NCBI GenBank assembly: GCA_964508715.1
Contig: CAZDUX010000011.1
Coordinates: 1-64,000 of the forward strand
Source of the DNA: JAKALX01 sp964508715
GTDB lineage: Bacteria; Chloroflexota; Dehalococcoidia; Tepidiformales; Tepidiformaceae
Length of the DNA stretch: 64,000 bases
Direction: 5' to 3'
In this document: positions 16,879-24,603 of the stretch, piece after piece
How the letters are laid out: each line of letters opens with the position of its first letter
Position numbering within the stretch: position 1 is the stretch's first letter
Notes under the pieces: model-generated
The model's database searches: none
Told to the model about the DNA's origin: nothing
The model's input: the letters and a program-made list of their open reading frames with translations, nothing else
Translations under genes and position numbers: made by a program

Positions 16879-17777
16879 GGGAGTGCGCACCACGGGTGGC
16901 GGTGCTGACGGTGACGACGAACGCCGCCGAACACCTGCCGGCCTACCTCGACGCGCTGGCAGCAGTGACCTACCCGGCGATCGAACTCTGGGTGGTGGAC
17001 AACGCATCGGGCGACGATTCGGCGGAGATGGTGGAGGCGCGATGGCCCGCCGCACGGGTGCTTCGCAATGACCGGAACCTGGGATTCACCGGGGCCTGCA
17101 ACCGGGCGATCGAGGTCATCCTGGCGGAGGGGCAGGCCGAGTACGTGCTCTTCCTGAACGACGACACAGAAGTGACACCGGGGTTCCTCGAGCCGCTGGT
17201 AGCCCTCGCGGGGAGGCGGACCCTGGTTGCCCCGAAGACATACCTCGCGGGGCGGCCAGGGATCCTCGACGACGCCGTTGGGACGTTCGACTGGTGGCGC
17301 GGGACGTGGAAACGGCGCGTGCTGGGAAGGCAGGAGGGGCACGGCGACACCTACGCACACCCCGTAGAGACGGCGAACCTGTCGTGCCTGCTCGTGCCAG
17401 CCGGGGCGTTTCGCGAGGCCGGGATGCTCGACGACGCGTTCTTCGTGTATTACGACGACACGGATTTCTGCAGGCGCGTCCGAGAGCGAGGGTTCCGGAT
17501 CCTCTTCGAGCCAGCATCGGTGGTTTTCCATCGGAAGGGGGCGACGCTGGGCGGGCAACTCTCGGCGTTCGGGTGCTATTACCTGGCACGCAACCGGCCG
17601 TACCTCATTCGCAAACACCGGAACCGGCTCCAGTTCGGGGTGTTCTTCGCGTATTTCGTGGCGACGCGCGCGGCACGGATGGTGCTCTGGGTGCGGCAGG
17701 GGCGGCGCGACCTGGTGGCGGCAACGCTTGCGGGGATACGCGACTTCATGCTGGGCCGGATGGGAGCACGGCGCTAA
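16875..17777 (+). CDS. Family 2 glycosyltransferase
   Basis: The 300-residue product begins V-A-V-L-T-V-T-T-N-A-A-E and has the GT-A nucleotide-sugar motifs V-V-D-N-A-S-G-D-D, N-L-G-F-T-G-A-C-N and the metal-binding L-N-D-D-T-E-V. This pattern is typical of rhamnosyltransferase-like family 2 enzymes. The C-terminus has basic and aromatic helices that may contact the membrane. It overlaps the Wzt-like gene by four bases (ATGA), so it probably acts on the glycan that Wzm/Wzt exports. Its stop overlaps the stop of the convergent nuclease gene by four bases. Confidence 0.9.
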   Translation: MRECAPRVAVLTVTTNAAEHLPAYLDALAAVTYPAIELWVVDNASGDDSAEMVEARWPAARVLRNDRNLGFTGACNRAIEVILAEGQAEYVLFLNDDTEVTPGFLEPLVALAGRRTLVAPKTYLAGRPGILDDAVGTFDWWRGTWKRRVLGRQEGHGDTYAHPVETANLSCLLVPAGAFREAGMLDDAFFVYYDDTDFCRRVRERGFRILFEPASVVFHRKGATLGGQLSAFGCYYLARNRPYLIRKHRNRLQFGVFFAYFVATRAARMVLWVRQGRRDLVAATLAGIRDFMLGRMGARR

Positions 17778-19024
17778 TCGCTGCCCGATGCGGACTCCAG
17801 GGAGCGGCGGAGACGCTGGCGGCGATGTTCGAGCGCGCCGGTGCTGGTCTCGCTGCCGGGAGCGCCGGGACGAAGGAGGCCACGCTCGATGAGGCCGAGC
17901 GCGGTCTCGACGAGCATGTACGCTTCTGAGCGGTCATGCGTGCGGTGCTCGGCGATCTTGGCGAGTTCGACGTACGGCAGCACGCGGCGAGAGCGTGGCT
18001 CATTGATGAGGGCGCGCCAGCAGCGGGCAGCGTCGGCATACTGGTGGAGTTTCGTGTAGCAGCGCGCTGCCTTCTCCCAGGCTTCGAGGCGTTCAGCACG
18101 GCCGATGCCCTCATCGATGGCGGATTCGTAATAGCGCGCGGAACTCGCGTAGTCACCTGCATACTCCGCGGCCCGGGCAGCCTGGAGCGGCGAGGCGTCA
18201 CCCTCACAGACAGCGCCGAGGTGGGCGGCGAGGGCAACGAGGCTGAGGACATCCCAGGCGTTGTGGCGAAGGACCGGGAGGATGTGCGTGGGGTCGCTCG
18301 TTCGCTGGAAACGGAAGTACCGCTCGGGGACTTCGGCCGACGGGCAGTCGTCTTCACGTTCAAAGCCAAGCAGCTCAACTTCCATGTGGACGAGGCGGTG
18401 GGAATCGAATGCGCCCTTGAAGAGGCGGCGGTTTGGGTGCAGCAGGTCGAGGTGAGGGAGCTGGCGGAAGAGCGGGCGCTGCCGCGAGAGGATGTAGCGC
18501 GCTTCGAGGAGGGGAAGGTCGAACGACTTGCCGTTGTAGCTGACGAGGGCAGCCGCATGATCGAGATCTTCGGCAAGGCCGCCAAGGAGACCACCTTCGT
18601 AGGCGGGCGACGGGAGGAGGTACTGGCGGAGCTTGAGGAGCGATCCATCGAAACGGGCGACCCCGGCGAGGAAAACCATAGAGCCCGCGCCGCCGAGGCC
18701 CGTCGTCTCGGTGTCGACGTAGAGGAAATCGCGGGGGTGGCATGAGGCGAGGCGCGGATCACGCGTCTGGCCGGCAAGACGAGCAGGGTCGACGGAGATC
18801 GCGCGGTGGAGGGGGATGCGGCCGTGCTCGTGACCCGTTTCGTAGACACTCTCGATGACGTAGCCGGGGCCGTTGGGCGACTGGAACCAGCGGCCGCCGA
18901 GGCCCGAGAGGTCGGTGAGTTCGGTGACGCTTTCGATGCGGGCTGCCGGTGCACGTGCTGGCTGGTGGAGCGCCGCGCGGAGCTTATCGCGGAGAGGCGT
19001 CGGTGCGGGCTGGTCGCCGAACAT
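17774..19024 (-). CDS. YprB-like RNase H-fold exonuclease with TPR tail
   Basis: The product of about 416 residues has a DEDD-type nuclease core. The first motif is Y-V-D-T-E-T-T-G-L, a middle motif is S-Y-N-G-K-S-F-D-L-P, and a late one is H-N-A-W-D-V-L-S-L. The C-terminal 140 residues form TPR-like helical hairpins (A-A-E-Y-A-G-D-Y, A-A-R-C-Y-T-K-L), as in YprB relatives. ATG 19024 is chosen; a TTG at 19054 in frame would add ten residues. The real nucleic-acid target is unknown. The gene ends in a four-base convergent overlap with the glycosyltransferase gene. Confidence 0.82.
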   Translation of the reverse strand: MFGDQPAPTPLRDKLRAALHQPARAPAARIESVTELTDLSGLGGRWFQSPNGPGYVIESVYETGHEHGRIPLHRAISVDPARLAGQTRDPRLASCHPRDFLYVDTETTGLGGAGSMVFLAGVARFDGSLLKLRQYLLPSPAYEGGLLGGLAEDLDHAAALVSYNGKSFDLPLLEARYILSRQRPLFRQLPHLDLLHPNRRLFKGAFDSHRLVHMEVELLGFEREDDCPSAEVPERYFRFQRTSDPTHILPVLRHNAWDVLSLVALAAHLGAVCEGDASPLQAARAAEYAGDYASSARYYESAIDEGIGRAERLEAWEKAARCYTKLHQYADAARCWRALINEPRSRRVLPYVELAKIAEHRTHDRSEAYMLVETALGLIERGLLRPGAPGSETSTGALEHRRQRLRRSLESASGSD

Positions 19025-19107
19025 TTGTGCGAAGGGTGCACGAACCAACGGCAAATGACAAGTGGCAGGCTATGACCGCCACGTTCGAACTCACCTGTTG
19101 CGTGTCG

Positions 19108-19581
19108 TCACAGGCGGCCTTCGTTGACGATGGCTTCGAGGAGGTCGTCCCTGGCAGCGAAGCCGTGACGAGCGTAGAGGGTGCGACTACGGGCAGTGGG
19201 CCAGAGGATAGCGGAGTCGGTGCCGTTTTCGCGGCAGAATGCCATGGCGGTCGAAACGAGCAGTTCGCCGGCCCCCTGTCCGCGGGCGGCGGGAACGACG
19301 AAGACGTTCGTTATGTAGGCGTGACATTCGAGTTCGGGGCCGGGATTCGGGAGCTTTTCAATGAGCTGGAGCCAGAGATTGCCAGCGATGCTCCCGGCAT
19401 CGTCTTGCAGGAGCCAGCAACGCCAACTCGAGCCAGGTTCGAGGCGAACGGCCATCCATTCGGCGCAGCGAGTGATGAACTCCTCTTCCGGTTCGATCGG
19501 TGGCCGCTCGGCTGCTCGAAAGTCGTAGCGAAGCCGGGCGAGAGCCATTGCATCGGCGGGGGTAGCGAGCCGGATGTTCAC
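19108..19581 (-). CDS. GNAT family N-acetyltransferase
   Basis: This 157-residue protein has the GNAT fold. The acetyl-CoA-binding motif A is in V-F-V-V-P-A-A-R-G-Q-G-A-G-E-L-L and is followed by a late Y-A-R-H-G-F segment. The acceptor is unknown. The GTG start overlaps the stop of the upstream hydrolase gene (GTGA), which places it as the last gene of a TetR-hydrolase-GNAT operon. Confidence 0.85.
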   Translation of the reverse strand: MNIRLATPADAMALARLRYDFRAAERPPIEPEEEFITRCAEWMAVRLEPGSSWRCWLLQDDAGSIAGNLWLQLIEKLPNPGPELECHAYITNVFVVPAARGQGAGELLVSTAMAFCRENGTDSAILWPTARSRTLYARHGFAARDDLLEAIVNEGRL

Positions 19582-20387
19582 ACCGGGAGCGGATGCCGGC
19601 CGAGGAATTCGACGACAGCGGCGGAGGCCTCCTCACGGAACTCGATGAAGAAGCCGTGGCGGCCGCCCTCGATGTACCGCAGCTCGGCGTTCGGAATGCG
19701 GCCGGCGAGGAGCGGCGCGTTCGCCGTCACGTTGATCTGGTCGTTTGTCCCGTGGATGACGAGGACGGGCGCGGCGAGCTCGGGAAGGCGCTCCCAGGCG
19801 TCATGGCCCTCGCTCGCCTGGTAGTGAAGCTTCTGACAGTACGCGGGGATTGGATTGCGGGCGCGCTCACGCATGAACTCCACGTACTCGGGGTGTGCAT
19901 CGAGGTACTCGGGCGAAACCATCTGCCCGGCGAGGAAGCGGAACGCCTCCTCGGGGTCGGTGGGCCGGTTTGCCATCCGTGCGTCGACTTCAGGCGGGCG
20001 GCGGACGCCGTGGGCGTTGCCGGGCGTGGTGCAACCGAGGACGAGCGCGCCAACACGGCCAGGGTGGTCGATACCCAACCACTGGCAGATCCGGCCACCC
20101 ATGGAGATGCCGTAAGCATGCGCACGGCTGATACCGAGGTGGTCGAGCAACGCGACGGCGTCGTGTGCAAACTCGCGGGTGGTATAGCGGCCGGCTTCGC
20201 GGGGTTTGTCACTCTGGCCGGTCCCGATGTGATCGAAGGCGATGACGCGGTAGTGACCGGCAAAATCGTTACGGATGGCATCCCACATGTGGTGGTCGCT
20301 ACCCTGGCCGGCGATGAGGAGGAGCGGCTCACCGGCGCCGGTTTCTTCGTAGTAGAGCGAAAGGCCTCGGGACGGTGCGAACGGCAT
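19578..20387 (-). CDS. Alpha/beta hydrolase
   Basis: This 269-residue enzyme is of the haloperoxidase/esterase type. The oxyanion region is I-A-G-Q-G-S-D, the nucleophile elbow is G-I-S-M-G-G, the acid lies near V-I-H-G-T-N-D-Q, and the histidine is in G-G-R-H-G-F. The start is ATG 20387 because the frame upstream does not resemble the family and lies in the TetR gene. It follows the TetR gene by 10 nt and overlaps the GNAT gene by GTGA. The substrate is unknown. Confidence 0.88.
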   Translation of the reverse strand: MPFAPSRGLSLYYEETGAGEPLLLIAGQGSDHHMWDAIRNDFAGHYRVIAFDHIGTGQSDKPREAGRYTTREFAHDAVALLDHLGISRAHAYGISMGGRICQWLGIDHPGRVGALVLGCTTPGNAHGVRRPPEVDARMANRPTDPEEAFRFLAGQMVSPEYLDAHPEYVEFMRERARNPIPAYCQKLHYQASEGHDAWERLPELAAPVLVIHGTNDQINVTANAPLLAGRIPNAELRYIEGGRHGFFIEFREEASAAVVEFLGRHPLPV

Positions 20388-20397
20388 AGCGGGGACG

Positions 20398-20973
20398 TTA
20401 GCGGGCTGGCTCACGCGCGGCAAGTGCTGCCTCGACAAGAAGATCGAGCCCAAATTCAAACCCGGCCCGGTGGTTGGGATTGCTGTGGAACTGCCCGGCG
20501 AGGCGAAGGACGGTGTAGCCGTGGACCATCGCCCAGAGTGCTTCGGCAAGCCATGGGCCGCGTTCGGGGCCGGCCATCTCGGAGGCCAGGGCAATGACGG
20601 GATCCGCCGAGGCAAGGTTGACGTGGAGGTTCGCCGAATCGGTCGCGCAGGGCCCGAACATGAGGGCAAAGAGCTGCGGATTGGCCTCGGCGAAGGAGAT
20701 ATAGGCCCGGGCCATAGCGTGGACACGGTCGCGCACAGTGCCGGGACAAGAGAAGGAGCGCTGCATGGCGGCGCCGAAATCGGCGAAACCGGCTGCGATG
20801 AGGTGTTCGATGATCGCCTCGCGGCTCTCGACGTGGAAATAGAGGGAGGGTGCGGCGACATGGAGTTCGCGGGCGAGGGTGCGCATACCGATCGCATCGG
20901 GTCCGCCGGATTCGAGGAGGCGGCGGGCGGCGGTGAGGATATTGCCGGTGGTGATACGTCGGGGGTGGGGCAT
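20398..20973 (-). CDS. TetR family transcriptional regulator
   Basis: The 191-residue protein has an N-terminal helix-turn-helix (I-L-T-A-A-R-R-L-L-E, then M-R-T-L-A-R-E-L-H-V-A-A-P-S-L-Y-F-H-V) and a helical ligand-binding domain. ATG 20973 is used; only 7 nt separate it from a TATATT box, so the transcript is probably leaderless. It is the first gene of the operon with the hydrolase and acetyltransferase. It is divergent from a deazaflavin-type reductase whose promoter overlaps a palindrome, and so is a good candidate to control both sides. Confidence 0.9.
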   Translation of the reverse strand: MPHPRRITTGNILTAARRLLESGGPDAIGMRTLARELHVAAPSLYFHVESREAIIEHLIAAGFADFGAAMQRSFSCPGTVRDRVHAMARAYISFAEANPQLFALMFGPCATDSANLHVNLASADPVIALASEMAGPERGPWLAEALWAMVHGYTVLRLAGQFHSNPNHRAGFEFGLDLLVEAALAAREPAR

Positions 20974-20980
20974 ACCTAAC

Positions 20981-20986
20981 AATATA
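20981..20986 (-). promoter_or_regulatory. -10 box of the TetR gene, leaderless type
   Basis: On the minus strand TATATT (5 of 6 matches to TATAAT) ends 7 nt before the ATG at 20973. No ribosome-binding site could lie within the transcript, so translation would begin at or next to the first base. Confidence 0.5.
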
Positions 20987-20990
20987 AGGC

Positions 20991-21020
20991 TTGACCGGTA
21001 CCGGGGCCATTTCATATAGT
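20991..21020 (+). promoter_or_regulatory. Promoter of the deazaflavin reductase gene with overlapping palindrome
   Basis: TTGACC (20991-20996) and TATAGT (21015-21020) are separated by 18 nt, and each hexamer matches consensus at 5 of 6 positions. The perfect palindrome CCGGTACCGG (20995-21004) covers the end of the -35 box and the start of the spacer. That is a typical repressor position and the neighbouring TetR protein is the obvious candidate. Confidence 0.6.
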
Positions 21021-21096
21021 GTTGGGCATCAAGTCTAACGTCGTTCGACTCGACAACGGCGTACTCTCGAGGCAGAGCTCTGGAGGACCGGCAGCC

Positions 21097-21540
21097 ATGA
21101 CCGTGAGCTATTACAGCAAGCCCAACTGGGCGATGAAGCACGTATTGAACCCCGCAATCGAGCTGGTGACGAAGTCGGGATTGAGCCTCCGCGGCTCACG
21201 CGTGCTGGCGGTGCAGGGCCGCAAGAGCGGGAAGTGGTACACCACACCCGTGAACCTGCTGGAGTTCGAAGGCGGGCGTTACCTGGTGGCGCCGCGGGGC
21301 GAGACCGGCTGGGTGAAGAACATCCGCTCGAGCAAGACAGGCATCGTTCGGCTGGGACGGAAGAGCGAGCCCATCGCGGTCGAGGAGGTGGCCGACGACC
21401 AGAAGCTGCCGGTCCTGCGCGAGTACCTGAGGCGCTGGTCTGCAGAGACCGCGGGCATGTTCGGCCTGTCGAAGAAGCCATCGGACGAGCAGATCGCGGC
21501 GATTGTGAGCCGCCACCCGGTGTTCCGAATCGTAGGGTAG
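21097..21540 (+). CDS. Deazaflavin-dependent nitroreductase family protein (DDN-like)
   Basis: The product of about 147 residues has the split-barrel pattern of F420/flavin-dependent DDN-like reductases. The blocks L-A-V-Q-G-R-K-S-G-K-W-Y-T-T-P-V-N and Y-L-V-A-P-R-G-E-T-G-W-V-K-N-I-R are characteristic. ATG 21097 is preceded by GGAGG at 10 nt. The gene is divergent from a TetR regulator and has a strong promoter with an overlapping palindrome. Cofactor and substrate are inferred from the family only. Confidence 0.85.
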   Translation: MTVSYYSKPNWAMKHVLNPAIELVTKSGLSLRGSRVLAVQGRKSGKWYTTPVNLLEFEGGRYLVAPRGETGWVKNIRSSKTGIVRLGRKSEPIAVEEVADDQKLPVLREYLRRWSAETAGMFGLSKKPSDEQIAAIVSRHPVFRIVG

Positions 21541-21612
21541 GACACCGGGAACTCCTGGAGGTTGCCTGGCGTCTGGGGATGTAGACGGGGCGATTCCCGC
21601 ACGGATGACGAG

Positions 21613-23595
21613 ATGGGCGATATCGATGCAGGCATGACGCTGCAGAACGCTGCCGGACGGCTGAGCGAGCCTGAGCAGCGATTATATGCGCTCGCGAAGC
21701 AGCCGATCCCGCTGGCGGAGGTCGCCGTGCGACTGGGCGTGAGTATCGCCGAGGCTGACCGGAGGGTTGGCTTGCTGTGCGCGACGCTCGGGTTCGCGGA
21801 CAGGGCGGCGTTGCAGTTGGGCGCCGTGGCGGCACCCCCGGAAGCGGAGAGCGATGGCGGAGCGGACGTTCCTGAGCGAGTGGCGCGGACGTTCTCGCGG
21901 CGGGCGGTGCTGGTTGCCGCTGGCGCCGGCCTGGCAGCCGTGGCAGCCGGTGGAACCTGGGCCGCATCGTGGCGGGGCACATCGAAGCGGCCAACGGTGG
22001 CAGACGTAACGCCAACGGCCCTTCCAACCGCCGTAGATGAGGGGCGAATCGAGCGGGACGACAGCTGGGAGCGGCGGGACTTCCCGGGGCTATCACCGCT
22101 GCGGTGGCCGGCCGCAGTGTACTTCGTGAAGGTGACCGACGGGTCAGTCGAGGGGTACCAAACCACCCTGGCCGACGCGCCCGCGGTGTTCGCCAATGGA
22201 GAGGTGCTGGCCGCAGGTATCCCCGGGGCAGCGGTTTGCAAGGCCTACCATCGAACGCTGGCGCAGGGATATCGCTGGGCGGGACAGTCGCGCAGCCTGG
22301 TGGCGGCAACCGTGGACTGGATGCTGTTTGAAGAGCTCGGGCCACGGGGCGGAGGCCCGGGCGAGCCAACCGGGAAGTTCCGGATGGTCGGCTACAACCT
22401 GCAGGAGTTGCTGCGATTCGAGACGCCGGGAGGGACGCAATTCCAGCAGCGGGTGCTCGTTTCGCCGGATGGGACGCGGGCCGCGATCTGGAGCCGGACG
22501 AGCACAGAGGCGAGCCTGCTTCGGGTGAACCTCGAGAGCGGGGCCATCGAGACACGGTTCGATCTCGAGCTCCAGCCCCCGCTGCAAGTGTCCTCGACAA
22601 CACCGGTGCAGATCCCGGGGACGAATGACCTGATGTTCGAGATCAACCTGTACGGGGGCCCCAATGCACAGCCGCCGCGGCAGGTCCGGGCGAGGTGGGA
22701 TGGCGACTGGAGCGAGTTGTACGCGTTGCCGGGCGAGCGCATCCACTCGTGGTCGCCTGGCGGGAGGATGAGCCTGGCCGAGGTTGCGCTGCGTGGTTTC
22801 ACCGGTGGTGGGGGCGAAGGCGGGGGTGAAAACTGGCCGGCGACCATCGTCCGAAACAGCGAAGGCCAGATGAGGACGCGCGTACTTTCCGCGGCGCTGT
22901 ATTACGGTGATGGCGTTACGGGCCGCTGGCTTGCTGATGGGTCGGGGTTCGTGGCGCTAGTCGACAATGGGCGGACCGAGGGGCCCGGGTGGGATCGCAT
23001 CGGGTACGCGATATTCAGTCCCAATGGCATCCTCCAGGAACGGTTGCCGCTGCCCGAGTACGATAAGTCGCACCAGACGTGGTGGCGGTCACTGTTCTAC
23101 ATGGGGGCGACGCCGCACCCGACGGACCCGAACCTGCTGGCATTCGGGCGGACGGCGGTCTATAACCGGGCGACGAAGCAGTGGATGCATGTGGACTTCG
23201 ATGACCCCGCGGGGCCAGCACACCTCAATCCCTGGTCGGGGAGGGCGAACGAGATTGTGCTCTCCGTACCACATCTCGGGCACGGCGGGGGAGGAATTCC
23301 GGCGCTGCTGCCGCCAAGGGCGTGGCCGGTCGGTGTCCCCGGCTTCCGTGTCGAAGGGACGGGCGACTGCGTAAACATGCGCGAGTCTCCGTCGTTGCAG
23401 GCGAAGGCGATCACCTGCCTCGTAGATGGCACGTATACTGAGGTCACCACGCCGCCGGGTCCGTCCAGCAACATCTCGTTCATCCGCAACGAAGAGGGCG
23501 CGTGGGCGTACGTGACGACCGGGAGGTTGTCGGGCTGGGTGTCGTCGGCGTACCTGCGGTGGGACGTGCCAGGGCCGGATGACATCGCGCTGTGA
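21613..23595 (+). CDS. Membrane-anchored protein: HTH, twin-arginine/TM segment, large outer domain, SH3b
   Basis: This 660-residue protein begins with a helix-turn-helix-like region at residues 18-65 (L-S-E-P-E-Q-R-L-Y-A-L, then L-A-E-V-A-V-R-L-G-V-S). A single hydrophobic segment at about 97-119 is introduced by F-S-R-R-A-V-L, which looks like a twin-arginine signal. The large outer part contains repeated strand-turn patterns suggesting a beta-propeller. A C-terminal SH3b module has C-V-N-M-R-E-S-P-S and G-W-V-S-S-A-Y-L, a cell-wall-sensing type domain. ATG 21613 is chosen by context; an upstream TTG at 21562 and ATG 21634 are alternatives. Function unknown; a surface sensor is possible. 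Confidence 0.75.
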   Translation: MGDIDAGMTLQNAAGRLSEPEQRLYALAKQPIPLAEVAVRLGVSIAEADRRVGLLCATLGFADRAALQLGAVAAPPEAESDGGADVPERVARTFSRRAVLVAAGAGLAAVAAGGTWAASWRGTSKRPTVADVTPTALPTAVDEGRIERDDSWERRDFPGLSPLRWPAAVYFVKVTDGSVEGYQTTLADAPAVFANGEVLAAGIPGAAVCKAYHRTLAQGYRWAGQSRSLVAATVDWMLFEELGPRGGGPGEPTGKFRMVGYNLQELLRFETPGGTQFQQRVLVSPDGTRAAIWSRTSTEASLLRVNLESGAIETRFDLELQPPLQVSSTTPVQIPGTNDLMFEINLYGGPNAQPPRQVRARWDGDWSELYALPGERIHSWSPGGRMSLAEVALRGFTGGGGEGGGENWPATIVRNSEGQMRTRVLSAALYYGDGVTGRWLADGSGFVALVDNGRTEGPGWDRIGYAIFSPNGILQERLPLPEYDKSHQTWWRSLFYMGATPHPTDPNLLAFGRTAVYNRATKQWMHVDFDDPAGPAHLNPWSGRANEIVLSVPHLGHGGGGIPALLPPRAWPVGVPGFRVEGTGDCVNMRESPSLQAKAITCLVDGTYTEVTTPPGPSSNISFIRNEEGAWAYVTTGRLSGWVSSAYLRWDVPGPDDIAL

Positions 23596-23694
23596 GGCAA
23601 CGACTGAGTGACGGACTTCACGGTCCCGGCCGCACCCATGCCGCCAGTGTGAAGCGAATGACAGAATTCTCTTAGCCCCGAGCGAGACACTCGT

Positions 23695-23714
23695 TCCCAG
23701 CGAAATTGCTGGGA
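23695..23714 (+). promoter_or_regulatory. Inverted repeat just before the DUF2269-like gene
   Basis: TCCCAGC and GCTGGGA form a perfect 7-bp repeat with a 6-nt loop (GAAATT), ending 8 nt before the ATG at 23723 and overlapping its ribosome site (GGGAGAG). It could hide the ribosome site in RNA or act as an operator. Confidence 0.35.
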
Positions 23715-23722
23715 GAGAAACC

Positions 23723-24205
23723 ATGGTGTTCACCTGGGACTGGTATCGGGCGCTGCTGTTCGTGCACGTGGCGTCGGTCGTTGTCGCACTGGGCGCGACA
23801 TTCGCGCTGCCGCTGTTACAGCCGATGGGTGCGCGCGGGGGCGTGCGCACGCTGCGGTTCGTCCTCGAGTTCACGCACAGGCTGGAAACGCGGATCGTCG
23901 GGCCGGGGTCAGGAATCGCCTTCCTATCGGGGCTGGCGCTCATCTTCAACGACCGCACGGGGTACAGTGATGACATGCCGCTCTGGCTGACCGTCGCGGT
24001 CGCGTGGTTCCTGGTCGCCGCGGTGGTGGCGAACGTGTTCCAGGCGCCAAACCTGAAGAAGGCGATCATGCTGCTCGATGCGGTACCGGACGAAGGCCCA
24101 ATGCCACGGGGACTCGGCCCACTGGCCAGCCGGATGCGGATCACCGGGCAGATGCTGAGCGTCTCGACCATCGGGGTACTGCTCCTGATGGTCTGGAAGC
24201 CCTGA
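23723..24205 (+). CDS. DUF2269-like integral membrane protein
   Basis: The 160-residue protein has four predicted transmembrane helices, beginning W-Y-R-A-L-L-F-V-H-V-A-S with a conserved early histidine. This resembles small DUF2269 membrane proteins of unknown function. The ribosome site GGGAGAG lies within an inverted repeat just upstream. It is convergent with the band-7 protein gene. Confidence 0.7.
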   Translation: MVFTWDWYRALLFVHVASVVVALGATFALPLLQPMGARGGVRTLRFVLEFTHRLETRIVGPGSGIAFLSGLALIFNDRTGYSDDMPLWLTVAVAWFLVAAVVANVFQAPNLKKAIMLLDAVPDEGPMPRGLGPLASRMRITGQMLSVSTIGVLLLMVWKP

Positions 24206-24219
24206 AGGAAGTTGCGAGT

Positions 24220-24246
24220 GCGGCGCCCGGTTGATGCCGGCGCCGC
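24220..24246. terminator. GC-rich hairpin between convergent genes
   Basis: GCGGCGCCCGG and CCGGCGCCGC pair over ten bases with one bulged C and a TTGATG loop. The hairpin sits in the 56-nt gap between convergent stops, the right place for a bidirectional terminator. There is no T-tract. Confidence 0.45.
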
Positions 24247-24261
24247 TTCGCGATTGAGTGA

Positions 24262-24603
24262 CTACGACGGGTTCGGGGCGTTGCCGTTACCGTTCGGTGA
24301 TGCAGGTGCCGAGCCGTTACGGTTCTGCTGGAGGAGTTGGGCGACGAATGCGGTGAAGACGTTGCCGCCGCCGTCGCCATCCCCGCTGACGAGTATATCG
24401 GGGGTGATCTTGAGCGAGGCGCCGGAGACGGACTTCATGACCTCGATTGCGGCGAGGTTGCCCTGTCCGACGGCCGCGACCTGCTTCTCGTAGGCTTCGG
24501 CGGTGGCGTTGCCCACGGCAAGGATGCGCGCACCCTCGGCTGTGCCCTCGACTTCGACAGCGCGGGCGCGGCCCTCGGCTTCGATGATGGTCTTCTGCCT
24601 GGT
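24262..24603 (-). pseudogene. C-terminal part of the band-7 protein, cut off by an in-frame TAA
   Basis: This stretch continues in the same frame after the TAA at 24604-24606 for 113 codons. It reads T-R-Q-K-T-I-I-E-A-E-G and then A-V-E-V-E-G-T-A-E-G, which is the standard coiled-coil and tail of flotillin/SPFH proteins. It ends in a Gly/Asn/Pro-rich tail. It could be read as a separate short protein from a GTG at 24516. More likely it is the detached end of the upstream gene through a nonsense mutation, a sequence error or recoding. Confidence 0.7.

Noticed and set aside
21035..22603. Very long open frame on the minus strand (522 codons) over the HTH/SH3b gene
   Set aside because: Rich in Arg, Ser and Pro without domain pattern, and it covers two good plus-strand genes. 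This is typical shadow coding in GC-rich DNA.
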